A DNA stretch of 64,000 nt, from contig NC_084609.1 in assembly GCF_033807715.1 (NCBI RefSeq), forward strand, positions 35,894,613 through 35,958,612, read 5' to 3'. This DNA comes from Cololabis saira. Lineage: Eukaryota; Chordata; Actinopteri; Beloniformes; Belonidae. The notes under the pieces are model-generated. The model had not been told where the DNA came from. It was given only the letters and a program-made list of their open reading frames with translations, and searched no databases. This document shows positions 23,057-36,699 of the stretch, one piece after another. The first letter of the stretch is position 1. The number at the start of each line of letters is the position of its first letter. Position numbers and translations under genes: made by a program.

Positions 23057-26000
23057 GGTTGTTGCAGAGCGGCCTACAACAGCGGGAGCAGGAGCAGCTC
23101 ACTGTGACATTTGTGTTTGAGACGTTCCTTCCTCTGAAAGTCGTCGTCTGGAGAAGCAGGAACATAAAAGATGGACGGTGACGTCCTCGGCGTTCCGCCT
23201 GGTTCAGATCGGAGACGCCAGGAGGCTCGGTACCCGTCCTCAGGTTCCACTCAGAACTACTTTATTCCTCCAAGGGGAGGTTGGTTGTTTAGCTTCTTTG
23301 AGGGTTGTTTGTTTGTAACAGTGCAGTGTTCCAGGTGATTCTCCCGGCTTCCTCCGATGGGCCGCTGCTTTAGACGGTTGCCATGTTTACAGAGGTCGGC
23401 GGGTGACTCGCCGCTGCCCCCTGGTGGACGACGCCAGCGCTGCGAGTCGGACGAGTCTGTTACCGTAGTAACGTAAACGTAACTGACGTTAGCAGAGATG
23501 TAATGACGTGGTTCCCATAGGCGGCGGGTGACTGAAATATTTGGTGAAGCTATATATAGGGAGGAATCCTTGTGCCCGCGCTTTGCGGGTGCGCGAAAAT
23601 TTTGAGTTTTTTTTTCACCCAAAACAGTTGCGTAACAATGATTTGAGCATCATTTGACCAATATCTGCAGTACAGCGACACCGCGCCAGTCACCAGGATG
23701 AATTGAATCCACTCACCCTGAGCCGGTGTTAGACACTGGGGGGGTCGCTGACGCGGAGTCCTCCGACTCACACACTCACGCACAGCTGTTGGCAACAGCT
23801 TCGGTAATGTTTTATGTCTGTTTCTCTTTAAAAAATGAACGTATATCCATCTTGGTCTTGACTTGGAGCGTTGTGTTGTGTTTTCAAAGGAGCGCTGCTG
23901 GCTGTGTATTTGTAATTGGCGGGCAAAAATGCGGATGTTTACAACAACATAATGCATTGCGGTTCTGATCACCTGAGCGGTCCGCAGACCAGGGGGGTGT
24001 GACTGGCTACTTTTAATTTTTTTTAACCAAAGCCTTGCTGAATTATCACCACATTGTCACTAGGGGAGCTGAAGCAACAACACACATTCAATATTGCAGC
24101 TTTTTATTAATGTTGCACACATATTATATCATTTTTGCAAAATACCTGGCATTGTATTTGGGGAGGCATAGCCTTCCCTAGCCTTCATTACCCGCCGCCC
24201 ATGGTGACTCCCCTTAGCACCCGAGCTGTGGAAAAACAAACCGGTTCTCAGCTGGTTCCTAGTTGAACCAGTTTCAGAAGCAGACCAGAACCGGAACAGA
24301 ACCAGTCCTGGAACCAGTTTGGTGGAAAAGGGGTATTTTTGACCCCAATCCAAACACTTTGAACTCGGCGGCGTGAAGGTAAACCCGGCTCTACGTTTCC
24401 AGCGGCGGCGCTAAGCGGCTTACAGCAGGATTAGCAGAATCCCACGTGTCGGCCGCCGCTCTTTACGTTAACAGCCTTAAATGATCCATTGATCTACTGA
24501 ACCGGCGAGTGTCGCTGTCACCAACCACTAATCTGCCAATAACCTTCCAGCTCACTGTTGTTGATGTTTCCATAGCGACGAGGGTCCCGGTCTCTTCCCT
24601 CATCCAGAGTCCACATGCAGGACTGAAGACTCCCAGAATCCTCCGCTGACACCACTGGTGTTCTGGGAGGTTTTACATCCTCAGTCCAAACTAGGGCTGA
24701 AACGATTCCTCGAATAATTCGAGTAATTCGATTACAAAAAATTATCGAGGAATTTTCTCTGCCTCGAGGAATCGTTTAATTTTGCAGCTCAAAGCAGGTA
24801 TTTCGCCCGGACTACATTTAATGCGGCACAGTGCGCTGTATCGTCAATGTCACGTAAAGGAAGAAGAAAGAGGCGGCGGATATGTTTGGTTTTAGTAACA
24901 TGCCGGGCTCAGGCCTATATATACAGTGGGGAGAACAAATATTTGATACACTGCCGATTTTGCAATTTTTCAAACAGGTGCAGTTAATACAGGTAATGAG
25001 TGGAGAACAGGAGGGCTTCTTTAAGAAGAACTAACAGGTCTGTGAGAGCCGGAAGTCTTACTGGTTGACAGGTGATCAAATACTTATGTCATGCAATAAA
25101 ATGCAAATTAATTACTTAAAAATCATACAATGTGATTTTCTGGATTTTTTTTTTAGATTCCATCACTCACAGTTGAAGAGATGATAAAAATTACAGACTT
25201 CTACATGCTTTTCAAGTGGGAAAACCTGCAAAATCGGCAGTGTATCAAATACTTGTTCTCCCCACTGTATATATATATATATATATATATTAGGGCTGCA
25301 GCTATCGAATATTTTAGTAATCGAGTATTCTACTGAAAATTCCACCGATTAATCGAGTAATTAAAAAACTAAGGATCTTACCAAGAAGTTTTCTTATTTC
25401 GAAGCTAAAAATGCCATTACACCTGATAACACACATAACTTAAAAGGTTAGGTGTTTTTCCCACGTGTTTCAATTGAACTTTCATTTGTGTCAAGCAAAT
25501 TTTAAGTTCTATTTAAGTCTTTAAGATTTTGAGTTTTGGCAGTGTTCAAAATAAAATAATGAGACCTGCTGTATTGGAGCACATTAGGCACCAGTGCTGC
25601 TTGTTTTATCCATGAAGGACTATAGAGCTAAAATTGAAAACTACCCAGTTAGCTTTATTACGTTTTTATTTTTCTGACATTTTCTGCTTTTTCATTTAGT
25701 TAAAACTGTAGTGGGAACAGATGTTTAGAGGAACCTATGTACCGTCAGCGCACTGTGCCGCATTAAATGTAGTCCGGGCGAAATACGATGCTTTGAGCTG
25801 CAAAATTAAACGATTCCTCGAGGCAGAGAAAATTCCTCGATCATTTTTTTGTAATCGAATTACTCGAATTATTCGAGGAATCGTTTCAGCCCTAGTTAGG
25901 TCTCTGCAAACGTCAGTTACGTCTCTGCGTTTGTGTGAAAGTTGCAGCAACAACAAGGTATCTGGACCAACATCTAATGGCGCTTTTGCACTAGTACCTC

Positions 26001-29000
26001 TTCAGCTCGGCGCGGCTCGTCGCGGCTCTACCCGTTTTGTCCCCGTTTGTTTTTCCACAGCCAGGGGAGAAGTGGGCAGGTTGGGGTGAAGCTGCTGTGA
26101 CGTACTCGATTGCGCAACCGCTTTGTTCGTGTCGGCGCTGATCAAAAATCAGCTGGAGCCGCGGGTGGCTGAGAGTAAAACAGCCCGTCTACATCCCTTT
26201 TTTAATTCTCTCGTCAGCCACCAGGTTTATGAACATCTGCACCTCAGAGTTGGATCACCAAACAGATGTTTTGCGCTTTATAATAAAATTGCAGCGAGTC
26301 GCTCTCGTGCTGACTCCCGCTTCCTGATTCAAACGTCTGACGGCCCCGCCCCCCGACCAATCAGTGGCGCGGAGGGTGGTGACGTCAGAAATAGTCCCGG
26401 CTCAGCCCGGTTAGAACCTCGCCAGAATGGTTACAGAAATAGTATCGGCTTGGAGCGGCTCTACCCGTCTCAGCCCCTAGTGGAAAAGCGCAAGACGCGG
26501 CCGTGGTGGGTAGAACCGAGCTGAGTAGATACTAGTGCAAAAGCGCCATAAAAGACAGGTTGTCTTCAGACCTATGATGCTTTGCTGCATCCAGATTCGA
26601 AAATGTCTCTTGCCGTTGGTCTTAATAATTCCGCCCCCTCCGCTTACGTAAGCGGTTCTTTGGTCTAGACCAGGAAAGAGTTGGTGCTACCTTGGAACCG
26701 GTTTTCTGGCCCCGGAGCCAGTTCTTTGTCAGTGGAAACAGAAATCCTGGTTCAGAACCAGCCTGGAAACAGTTTGGTGGAAAAGGGGTAAAAAAAAGAG
26801 CTCTGCGTCGGGGGCGGGTCACCGACCAGTCAGGGCCCCCCCAACCCTTCAGCTCCAGGGGAGCCTTCAAAAACAAAAATAGCATCTTTGTAACGAAGGA
26901 GGTAATTAAGGAGAGCAGCAGCCCCCCCCCACCCGCTGCTTTCTTTACCTAATGAAGGTAAACAAAGAGACAGCAGCTCCTCCTTCCTCTCAAAACAAAA
27001 GCTGCCCCCACGCCAGCCACGCCCCCCAGGGAGGAGGAGGTGAGACTGGAGCTGATCAGAACCCAGACGCCGGTCCGGAGTAGGGATGGGTGGTATGGAC
27101 TAATAATTTCTGGCATTTATCCCGATAACGATAAAAATGACGATAAAAAAAAATACCAATTCAACTCCACCTTTTTAACTATAAATCTATCACCACATTC
27201 AGTCTTTGGAGCCCCCAAAACACTGCTCTAAAAGATACTAAATACTACTAAACTACACCAATTAAATTGAATTGATAAAAAACAATTACATTAGTACACC
27301 TGTACTGCAAAACTGTAATGACTCAAATGAAACAAGTTTGAAATGTAAGAACAGATTCAACATTTATTCAAACTGTATGGCTTAAACAGTGGGATAATTT
27401 AAGCAAAATAAGCAAACGTACCATTGTCCTTCAAGTTTTCTTAGCTTATAAAATCACAAAGTAGAAAAAAATACAACCTGATAAATAAAGAAACAGGACA
27501 AATAAATAAAAGTTCACTGAAAATAAAATCCAATAAGTGATGACCTCTTCTAATATAAATAAAATGTACAAATTAACCTGTGGTTGGAACATGCCACAAA
27601 TTAGATACTATTGCATTTTTTTTTCGTAATAGTCAAACGTTATATCAAAATGTAACAACCATTTCCTTCTGTTTTTGCAGACTCTGCACACAATAGATGA
27701 TGTTTGCTCCTCGTCTCTTTTTAAATCCAAACCAGTTCCAGATAATGGAGCTGGAGCCTCGTTTAACAACGAGCTCCTCGCTCTCAGATCCGCCTTCCAC
27801 CATGTTTGTTACACAAAAACGTCAACAACGGGAATTTATCGTTTTTACCGCGAGATGACAAATTCTTACCGTGGGGAATTTGTTTTTTGGTATATCGTGA
27901 ACGGTAGAGTATCGCCCATTCCTAGTCCGTAGTAATCAGATCTCCGGGGGTTCTGGCTCCTCTTCGTTGTCGCGCGTCGGCTGCCTTGTCCTGACCAACG
28001 TAAACCGTCCACAGGTGCATTCTGGGACGTCTCCTGTTGTTTTCCTGAGGTGACCTCCCAGACCGGATCTCCGTATTACAAAACTACTTTATTTGATATT
28101 TACGTCCCTAAATGGTTGAATTCCTCCACATAGAGCGGTTGATTGGCATCTTTAAGGACTCGTCACAGTGAGTGCAATCCAAGTTCCCTGGTCCAGATCC
28201 CGGGTCCAGGTCCCCTCAGTAGACTTGTAGTCAAAACCGCCTAAACCGAGACCAAGACCAGGACCAGTTCAGCTCCAGACCAAACCTAGTAATGTCCCGA
28301 TCCTGCGTGATTGTAGAACATCATCCTGGTTCAGCTAGTTTCCATATGAGCTTGTTTTCAACTGCAGCACAATAACACAGAGAAGTGGATGATAATGTTG
28401 AACTCACTATAAATGTTTCCATCCATCAGCTGAGATCAGATATGTGTGGCGACTGCACTACCGCTATTTCTACACTATTGGAGGATTGACTCCAGAGCTT
28501 TTAAGGATTGACTCTAGGGCTGGGGATCGATTCAAATGTCAAGAATCGATTCGATTCCGATTCTTAATATTCAGAATAGATTATCATGATTCGATTCGAT
28601 CCGATTCGATATTGGCTTAGTGAGAATTATGGAATTATGCAGGTAATAATTACGGATCTTTTTGTCCTTGTTTTAATCGGGACTATTTATTATTTATTTT
28701 TCCTTTTTTCTTTTTTTACTGGTTCTTTGTTGTTACATATATATTTTTTTTGTGTTTTGTGTTTGCTTCTTTTTTGGGTGGAAATGCTAGAAAGCATTTG
28801 TTATAGAAAGTGTAAATAATGTGAAGGTTAAAGGGTAGGCATTTATAAGCTCAGAGCTTCAGCCTATTCCTTTTCAATCCAAATGATTATACACGACATG
28901 TTATGAATGAGTGTACCATATTGAGCACATGATCAAAATAAATAAATAAATAGTGTTATTTAAAATATTTTTTGAGCTGTTGCCTGAATTATATGACTGT

Positions 29001-32000
29001 AAAATAACTAGTGAAATAATAATTTCACAATAATTATTGTGAAATAACTAATAAATAAATAACTCAAACAGGCCTTTCAATATCCATTTAAAGTGCAAAA
29101 AAGAAAGAAATTTCAACAGTTCATGCAGTAAAAATTTAATTTTAGCTTATCTAATTTATTCTGTCACCATGCACACATATTGCCATGAAGCACCTTGCAT
29201 TTTTCACAAGTGTCATGACAAACTGTGTGTCCGACTACTGGGATTAAAGTTCCCCTGGTGAAAATGATGAGAAGAAAAAAAAAAATCGATCTTTAGACAT
29301 AAGAATCGATTTTTAGGAATTAATATGAGAATCGATTTAGAATCGGAAAATCGATTTTTTTCAACACAGGCCTAATTGACACGACTACTAACTAGTCCCA
29401 AAGTCCTCTAACAGAATAACCAGCCTCCAACACCCTCCTCCACCTCAGAAAAGTCATGAATAGTAAATGTTACTGATTTAAATTGGACTTGATTTGGAGA
29501 TATTTTTTAGTCTGGGCCCACAAGGCCTCAGTGTTCCGGAGGCCCAGGTTTAATTTGCTCCGGTGTGCGGCTGCTGCAGTGGCTGCTGGGAAACCGGTGA
29601 GTGGATCTGGATTTCCAGGTCAGACGTGACTCGGCTGGTTCTTCTGGTGGGACTCTGCTGTCACTCAGCCGTGGGAGGATGGGGGGGTTGTGGGGGCCGG
29701 CGGCGGCGTTGGCCCCCTTTCATAGGCTAATGGGCCGCTGGTGGAGGCTGTCAGGGCCCCCCCCCACCGGGGGCCGAGACAAGGCTCTGGAGGTTTGCAT
29801 GATAATGCTGGCAGCTGCCCGAAGGCGCCCTGACCCCCCCTCCCCTTTCAGGGGGTCACGTCCTCCATTCATGGCGGCTGAAGCGGCCAGTGTCCCGATG
29901 AGAGCGGGATTGTTTCCTGCTCGGGGTCTCGGCGGCTCCACTTCCTGATCTGCTGGAGGTTTTACTCCGACTCTTCTCCATGAAATCACGTGTTTTTAAT
30001 GGGGGGAGGGTTGGGGGGGTGAATGAATGAATGAATGCTGTTTCAGCTCAGACAAACGATGACAATTTGTCCTCCTCCGTGTCATCGTTTACTCAGAAAG
30101 CAGATCATGAGGGCGACCCGCCGGGCCCCCATCACCCCCCCCCCCAGAAGGACCTGGGCCATGTGGTTCCTGTGGGAACTAATCAGTCCCTCACGTGGTT
30201 CTGGGGAACTTTGGTCCAGTTTTGTTTCAGTTTGTTGAGGTTTTTGGAGCATACTATTTTACTATTATTACTACTATTTATACTATTTTGGGTTATAGGT
30301 TAGGGGTTAGGTTGGGGCAGGGCCGGTTCTAGAAAATGATGACTAGGGCTGCATTTCAGATCAGAAGGGGTGCACATGCCTGGCACGTTATTCAACACTA
30401 AATTATGCATTTTTCCATCATTTCAAGCGGAATGATAATAGCAAAACAAGAATATTTAAAGTGTATTTCAAATGCTTTATTGCTGCAATATTGCTGCAGA
30501 ACAAAAAAATCTAGCAACAGAAAATAAAACAGCAAAAAAAAAAAATATAACCATAAATATACAGGACTGTCTCAGAAAATTAGAATATTATGATTTTCTG
30601 TAATGCAATTACAAAAACAAAAATGTCATACATTCTGGATTCATTACAAATCAACTGAAATATTTCAAGCCTTTTATTATTTTAATATTGCTGATCATGG
30701 CTTACAAAACTCAAATATCCTATCTAAAAAAATTTGAATATTCTAGGAATCTTAATCTTAAACTGTAAGCCATAATCAGCAATATTAAAATAATAAAAGG
30801 CTTGCAATATTTCAGTTTTTAATTGCATTAGAGAAAATAAAGGACTTTATCACAATATTCTAATTTTCTGAGACAGTCCTGTAAATTTGCTTGCGTCGTT
30901 GTGCTTGAACAACTTCCGAATATCCATCGTTACTTTGTGTTAACGGAGCAGCAGAGAGCAGCGTCTTGGTGGTGCAGGTAACGCTGGAAGCAGATCAGTG
31001 ACGTACACTGGCTGATTTATGGTTCCGCGTTGCACCAACGCAGAGCCTACGGCGTAGGATACGCGGCGACGCAAACGTACGTTGCGTGCCTTACGCCGTA
31101 GGCTACGCCGTCGATTTAACGCGGAACAATAAATCAGGCTTTACGTGCGCACATTTGTCAGTTTTCTTTTCGGCTTTTCAACTGAGCATGCAAACACAAA
31201 CTGAGGGTGCAAATGCATGCTTATGCACCCTCGTAGAACCGGGCCTGGGTTGGGGGTTAGGGTTGGGTTTGGGGGTAGGAACACGAAGCCAGGATGTCAG
31301 GGGTTAGGGGTTGGGTTTAGGGGGTTATGTTAGGGTTGGGGGTGAGGAACACAGTGCCGGGGTGTCACAGGAATAATTGAGATCGGTAGTTTCTGAATCA
31401 GTCTCGGGTCTCGTTGACTCTGAACATGAAGCTGCTTTTAACGTCAGTGTTTGGTTCCCTGCGTTGCTCTGGGGATTGGGTTTAGGGGGTTAGGTTAGGG
31501 TTTGGGGTTAGGGTTAAGGGTTCAGGTTGGCGGTTAGGGTTGGGGGTTAAGGTTGGGTTTAGGGGGTTATGTTAGGGTTGGGGGTTAAGGTTGGGGGTTA
31601 TGTTAGGGTTGGGGGTTAAGGTTGGGTTTAGGGGGTTATGTTAGGGTTGGGGGTTAAGGTTGGGGGTTATGTTAGGGTTGGGGGTTAAGGTTGGGGGTTA
31701 TGTTAGGGTTGGGGGTGAGGAACACAGGGCCGGGGTGTCACAGGAATATCTGAGATCGGTAGTTTCTGAAGCTCAGTCTCAGGTGTCGTTGACTCTAAAC
31801 ATGAAGCTGCGTTTTAACTCAGTGTTTGGTTCCCTGGAAGAACCTGCGGTTCTCCAGTTCTCTGGTGCTCCGGCTCTCGGCCCCGGCTTCATCTGGACCC
31901 TGAGGACGTTTCCACAGACGCCTGTATCTGTGAACCCGACTGGTGGACGAGGTCCCTGTCTCCAAACCTGTTTTGGGGGGAGGGGGGGGGGGGACATTAG

Positions 32001-32868
32001 CATTCAGGCTCAGCCCCCCCACACCGTCTCCATGGCGACCCGGGAATCAGACACATATAATGAGCTCCACCTCCCAACCCCAGCATGGCCCTGCTTTCAT
32101 CTCTGTTGCCATGGTGACGGCCGAGGAACCTTGAGCCGAGAGAATCGAGATCCTTCTCTCCTTTCTCTTCTCGCTCAGGGTGACGAGTGACGGCTGTAAC
32201 GCGGCGCCGCCTCGCCAAGAGCCGTCCGCCATCCGTCAGCTGATCCCAGCAGAAAAACATCCAGTAATATGTCACTTCCTGGCTGCTGGTTCCCCGCCCG
32301 AACCATCTGGGGGGGGGGGGTTGTAGAACGTGTGAATGTGTTTGAATGATGTATGAATGTTGGTGGTGGTCGGAGGGGCCGTTTGGCGCGATATGGCAGC
32401 CACGCTTCCGTCAGTCTGCTTATCATCACCAGTGAGGATGTGTATAGATCAATAATGATCTCTGTAAAGCGCTCTGGGTGCTTTGAAGGGCGCTATATAA
32501 AACCAAGTCATTATTATTAGAAACCTGCAGGTTCCAGCTCGTTGAGAAACGGTGGCGTTGCCTTCAGGCCGAACCGTAAAATCTGCCGCCGACTTTCATC
32601 TGGCCGCATCTTCAGATGAATAAACAACTGTCACGACCAGGATCAGGAAATTACTAGGTCTTGGTCTTGATACTCTCTGGTTTTCGTCTCGGTTTAGGGG
32701 GTCTTGACTACAAGTCTATCTGAACCAGACTAGTATGCTAGCCCCGGTGGTAGACCCGGGAGGGCGTACTGGGGTCCTGACTAGGGATGGGCGATATTTA
32801 CCGTTCACGATATACCGTCAAAAAAATTCCCCACGGAAGGAAGGAAGGAAGGAAGGAAATGAGCCTGA

Positions 32869-32928
<60 letters not shown>

Positions 32929-32939
32929 AATGAGCCTGA

Positions 32940-32983
<44 letters not shown>

Positions 32984-33056
32984 AATGAGCCAGAAAGAAA
33001 GAAAGAAAGAAAGAAATGAGCCTGAAAGAAAGAAAGAAAGAAAGAAATGAGCCTGA

Positions 33057-33096
<40 letters not shown>

Positions 33097-33169
33097 AATG
33101 AGCCAGAAAGAAAGAAAGAAAGAAATGAGCCAGAAAGAAAGAAAGAAAGAAAGAAAGAAATGAGCCTGA

Positions 33170-33217
<48 letters not shown>

Positions 33218-33298
33218 AATGAGCCTGAAAGAAAGAAAGAAAGAAAGAAAGAAAGAAATGAGCCTGAAAGAAAGAAAGAAAGAAAGAAATGAGCCTGA

Positions 33299-33330
<32 letters not shown>

Positions 33331-33389
33331 AAAAAATGAGCCTGAAAGAAAGAAAGAAAGAAAGAAAGAAAGAAAAAAATAAATGAGCC

Positions 33390-33424
<35 letters not shown>

Positions 33425-33435
33425 AATGAGCCTGA

Positions 33436-33471
<36 letters not shown>

Positions 33472-33565
33472 AAAATATGAGCCTGAAAGAAAGAAAGAAA
33501 GAAAGAAAGAAATTAGCCTGAAAGAAAGAAAGAAAGAAAGAAAGAAAGAAAAAAATAAATGAGCC

Positions 33566-33600
<35 letters not shown>

Positions 33601-33611
33601 AATGAGCCTGA

Positions 33612-33643
<32 letters not shown>

Positions 33644-33763
33644 AAAATATGAGCCTGAAAGAAAGAAAGAAGGAAAGAAAGAAATGAGCTCGAAAGAAAG
33701 AAAGAAAGAATGAAAGAAATGAGCCTGAAAGAAAGAAAGAAAGAAAGAAAAATATGAGCCTGA

Positions 33764-33795
<32 letters not shown>

Positions 33796-33853
33796 AAAAA
33801 ATGAGCCTGAAAGAAAGAAAGAAAGAAAGAAAGGACAAAAGAAATTAGCCTGA

Positions 33854-33885
<32 letters not shown>

Positions 33886-33943
33886 AAAAAATGAGCCTGA
33901 AAGAAAGAAAGAAAGAAAGAAAGGACAAAAGAAATTAGCCTGA

Positions 33944-33991
<48 letters not shown>

Positions 33992-34107
33992 AAAAAATGA
34001 GCCTGAAAGAAAGAAAGAAAGAAATGAGCCTGAAAGAAAGAAAGAAAGAAAGAAAGAAAGAAATGAGCCTGAAAGAAAGAAAGAAAGAAAGAAAGAAATG
34101 AGCCTGA

Positions 34108-34139
<32 letters not shown>

Positions 34140-34167
34140 AATGAGTCTGAAAGAAAGAAAGAAAGAC

Positions 34168-34214
<47 letters not shown>

Positions 34215-34229
34215 AAAATATGAGCCTGA

Positions 34230-34265
<36 letters not shown>

Positions 34266-34319
34266 AATTAGCCTGAAAGAAAGAAAGAAAGAAAGAAAGA
34301 AAGAAAAAAATGAGCCTGA

Positions 34320-34359
<40 letters not shown>

Positions 34360-34413
34360 AATGAGCCTGACAGAAAGAAAGAAAGAAAGAAAGAAAGAAA
34401 AATATGAGCCTGA

Positions 34414-34449
<36 letters not shown>

Positions 34450-34460
34450 AATTAGCCTGA

Positions 34461-34496
<36 letters not shown>

Positions 34497-34511
34497 AAAA
34501 ATAAATGAGCC

Positions 34512-34542
<31 letters not shown>

Positions 34543-34557
34543 AAAATATGAGCCTGA

Positions 34558-34593
<36 letters not shown>

Positions 34594-34604
34594 AATTAGC
34601 CTGA

Positions 34605-34636
<32 letters not shown>

Positions 34637-34651
34637 AAAAATAAATGAGCC

Positions 34652-34686
<35 letters not shown>

Positions 34687-34697
34687 AATGAGCCTGC

Positions 34698-34741
<44 letters not shown>

Positions 34742-34752
34742 AATTAGCCTGA

Positions 34753-34784
<32 letters not shown>

Positions 34785-34799
34785 AAAAAATGAGCCTGA

Positions 34800-34839
<40 letters not shown>

Positions 34840-34921
34840 AATGAGCCTGAAAGAAAGAAAGAAAGAAAGAAAGAAAGACAGAAAGAAAGAAAGAAAGAAA
34901 GAAAGAAAAATATGAGCCTGA

Positions 34922-34957
<36 letters not shown>

Positions 34958-34968
34958 AATTAGCCTGA

Positions 34969-35000
<32 letters not shown>

Positions 35001-35015
35001 AAAAATAAATGAGCC

Positions 35016-35046
<31 letters not shown>

Positions 35047-35057
35047 AATGAGCCTGC

Positions 35058-35097
<40 letters not shown>

Positions 35098-35190
35098 AAA
35101 ATATGAGCCTGAAAGAAAGAAAGAAGGAAAGAAAGAAATGAGCTCGAAAGAAAGAAAGAAAGAAAGAAAGAATGAAAGAAATGAGCCTGA

Positions 35191-35226
<36 letters not shown>

Positions 35227-35241
35227 AAAATATGAGCCTGA

Positions 35242-35277
<36 letters not shown>

Positions 35278-35288
35278 AATGAGCCTGA

Positions 35289-35320
<32 letters not shown>

Positions 35321-35348
35321 AATGAGTCTGAAAGAAAGAAAGAAAGAC

Positions 35349-35391
<43 letters not shown>

Positions 35392-35406
35392 AAAATATGA
35401 GCCTGA

Positions 35407-35438
<32 letters not shown>

Positions 35439-35492
35439 AATTAGCCTGAAAGAAAGAAAGAAAGAAAGAAAGAAAGAAAAAAATGAGCCTGA

Positions 35493-35532
<40 letters not shown>

Positions 35533-35544
35533 AATGAGCCTGAC

Positions 35545-35575
<31 letters not shown>

Positions 35576-35590
35576 AAAATATGAGCCTGA

Positions 35591-35626
<36 letters not shown>

Positions 35627-35637
35627 AATTAGCCTGA

Positions 35638-35673
<36 letters not shown>

Positions 35674-35688
35674 AAAAATAAATGAGCC

Positions 35689-35719
<31 letters not shown>

Positions 35720-35734
35720 AAAATATGAGCCTGA

Positions 35735-35770
<36 letters not shown>

Positions 35771-35781
35771 AATTAGCCTGA

Positions 35782-35817
<36 letters not shown>

Positions 35818-35832
35818 AAAAATAAATGAGCC

Positions 35833-35871
<39 letters not shown>

Positions 35872-35882
35872 AATGAGCCTGC

Positions 35883-35918
<36 letters not shown>

Positions 35919-35929
35919 AATTAGCCTGA

Positions 35930-35961
<32 letters not shown>

Positions 35962-35976
35962 AAAAAATGAGCCTGA

Positions 35977-36012
<36 letters not shown>

Positions 36013-36094
36013 AATGAGCCTGAAAGAAAGAAAGAAAGAAAGAAAGAAAGACAGAAAGAAAGAAAGAAAGAAAGAAAGAAAAATATGAGCCTGA

Positions 36095-36130
<36 letters not shown>

Positions 36131-36141
36131 AATTAGCCTGA

Positions 36142-36173
<32 letters not shown>

Positions 36174-36188
36174 AAAAATAAATGAGCC

Positions 36189-36219
<31 letters not shown>

Positions 36220-36230
36220 AATGAGCCTGC

Positions 36231-36266
<36 letters not shown>

Positions 36267-36359
36267 AAAATATGAGCCTGAAAGAAAGAAAGAAGGAAAG
36301 AAAGAAATGAGCTCGAAAGAAAGAAAGAAAGAAAGAAAGAATGAAAGAAATGAGCCTGA

Positions 36360-36395
<36 letters not shown>

Positions 36396-36410
36396 AAAAT
36401 ATGAGCCTGA

Positions 36411-36446
<36 letters not shown>

Positions 36447-36461
36447 AAAAAATGAGCCTGA

Positions 36462-36493
<32 letters not shown>

Positions 36494-36504
36494 AATGAGC
36501 CTCA

Positions 36505-36552
<48 letters not shown>

Positions 36553-36610
36553 AAAAAATGAGCCTGAAAGAAAGAAAGAAAGAAAGAAAGGACAAAAGAA
36601 ATTAGCCTGA

Positions 36611-36650
<40 letters not shown>

Positions 36651-36665
36651 AAAAAATGAGCCTGA

Positions 36666-36699
<34 letters not shown>

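Larger units (their letters stand above)
30318..31247. mobile_element. hAT-type element (CAGGGCCGGTTCTAG) with perfect target duplication
   Basis: Inverted ends CAGGGCCGGTTCTAG and TAGAACCGGGCCTG. Perfect 8-bp duplication GGTTGGGG at 30310-30317 and 31248-31255. Contains a TA MITE (30562-30881) and a short palindromic repeat with CCTACGGCGTAGG (31009-31140). Confidence 0.92.

Noticed and set aside
26123..26524. 133-residue frame in intron 1
   Set aside because: It lies inside an inverted-end element and shows no recognisable domain.
30035..30303. Plus-strand frame of 90 residues with a Leu/Ile-rich end
   Set aside because: No start context, domain or splice support; the hydrophobic end comes from an ACTATTATTACTACT repeat.
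31250..31730. Interstitial telomere repeat
   Set aside because: Units are GGGGGTTAAGGTTG and similar; regular TTAGGG arrays are not present.
32798..36610. Many KKERKKE and FLSFFLS frames on both strands
   Set aside because: Stop-free reading of the GAAA array; not coding.
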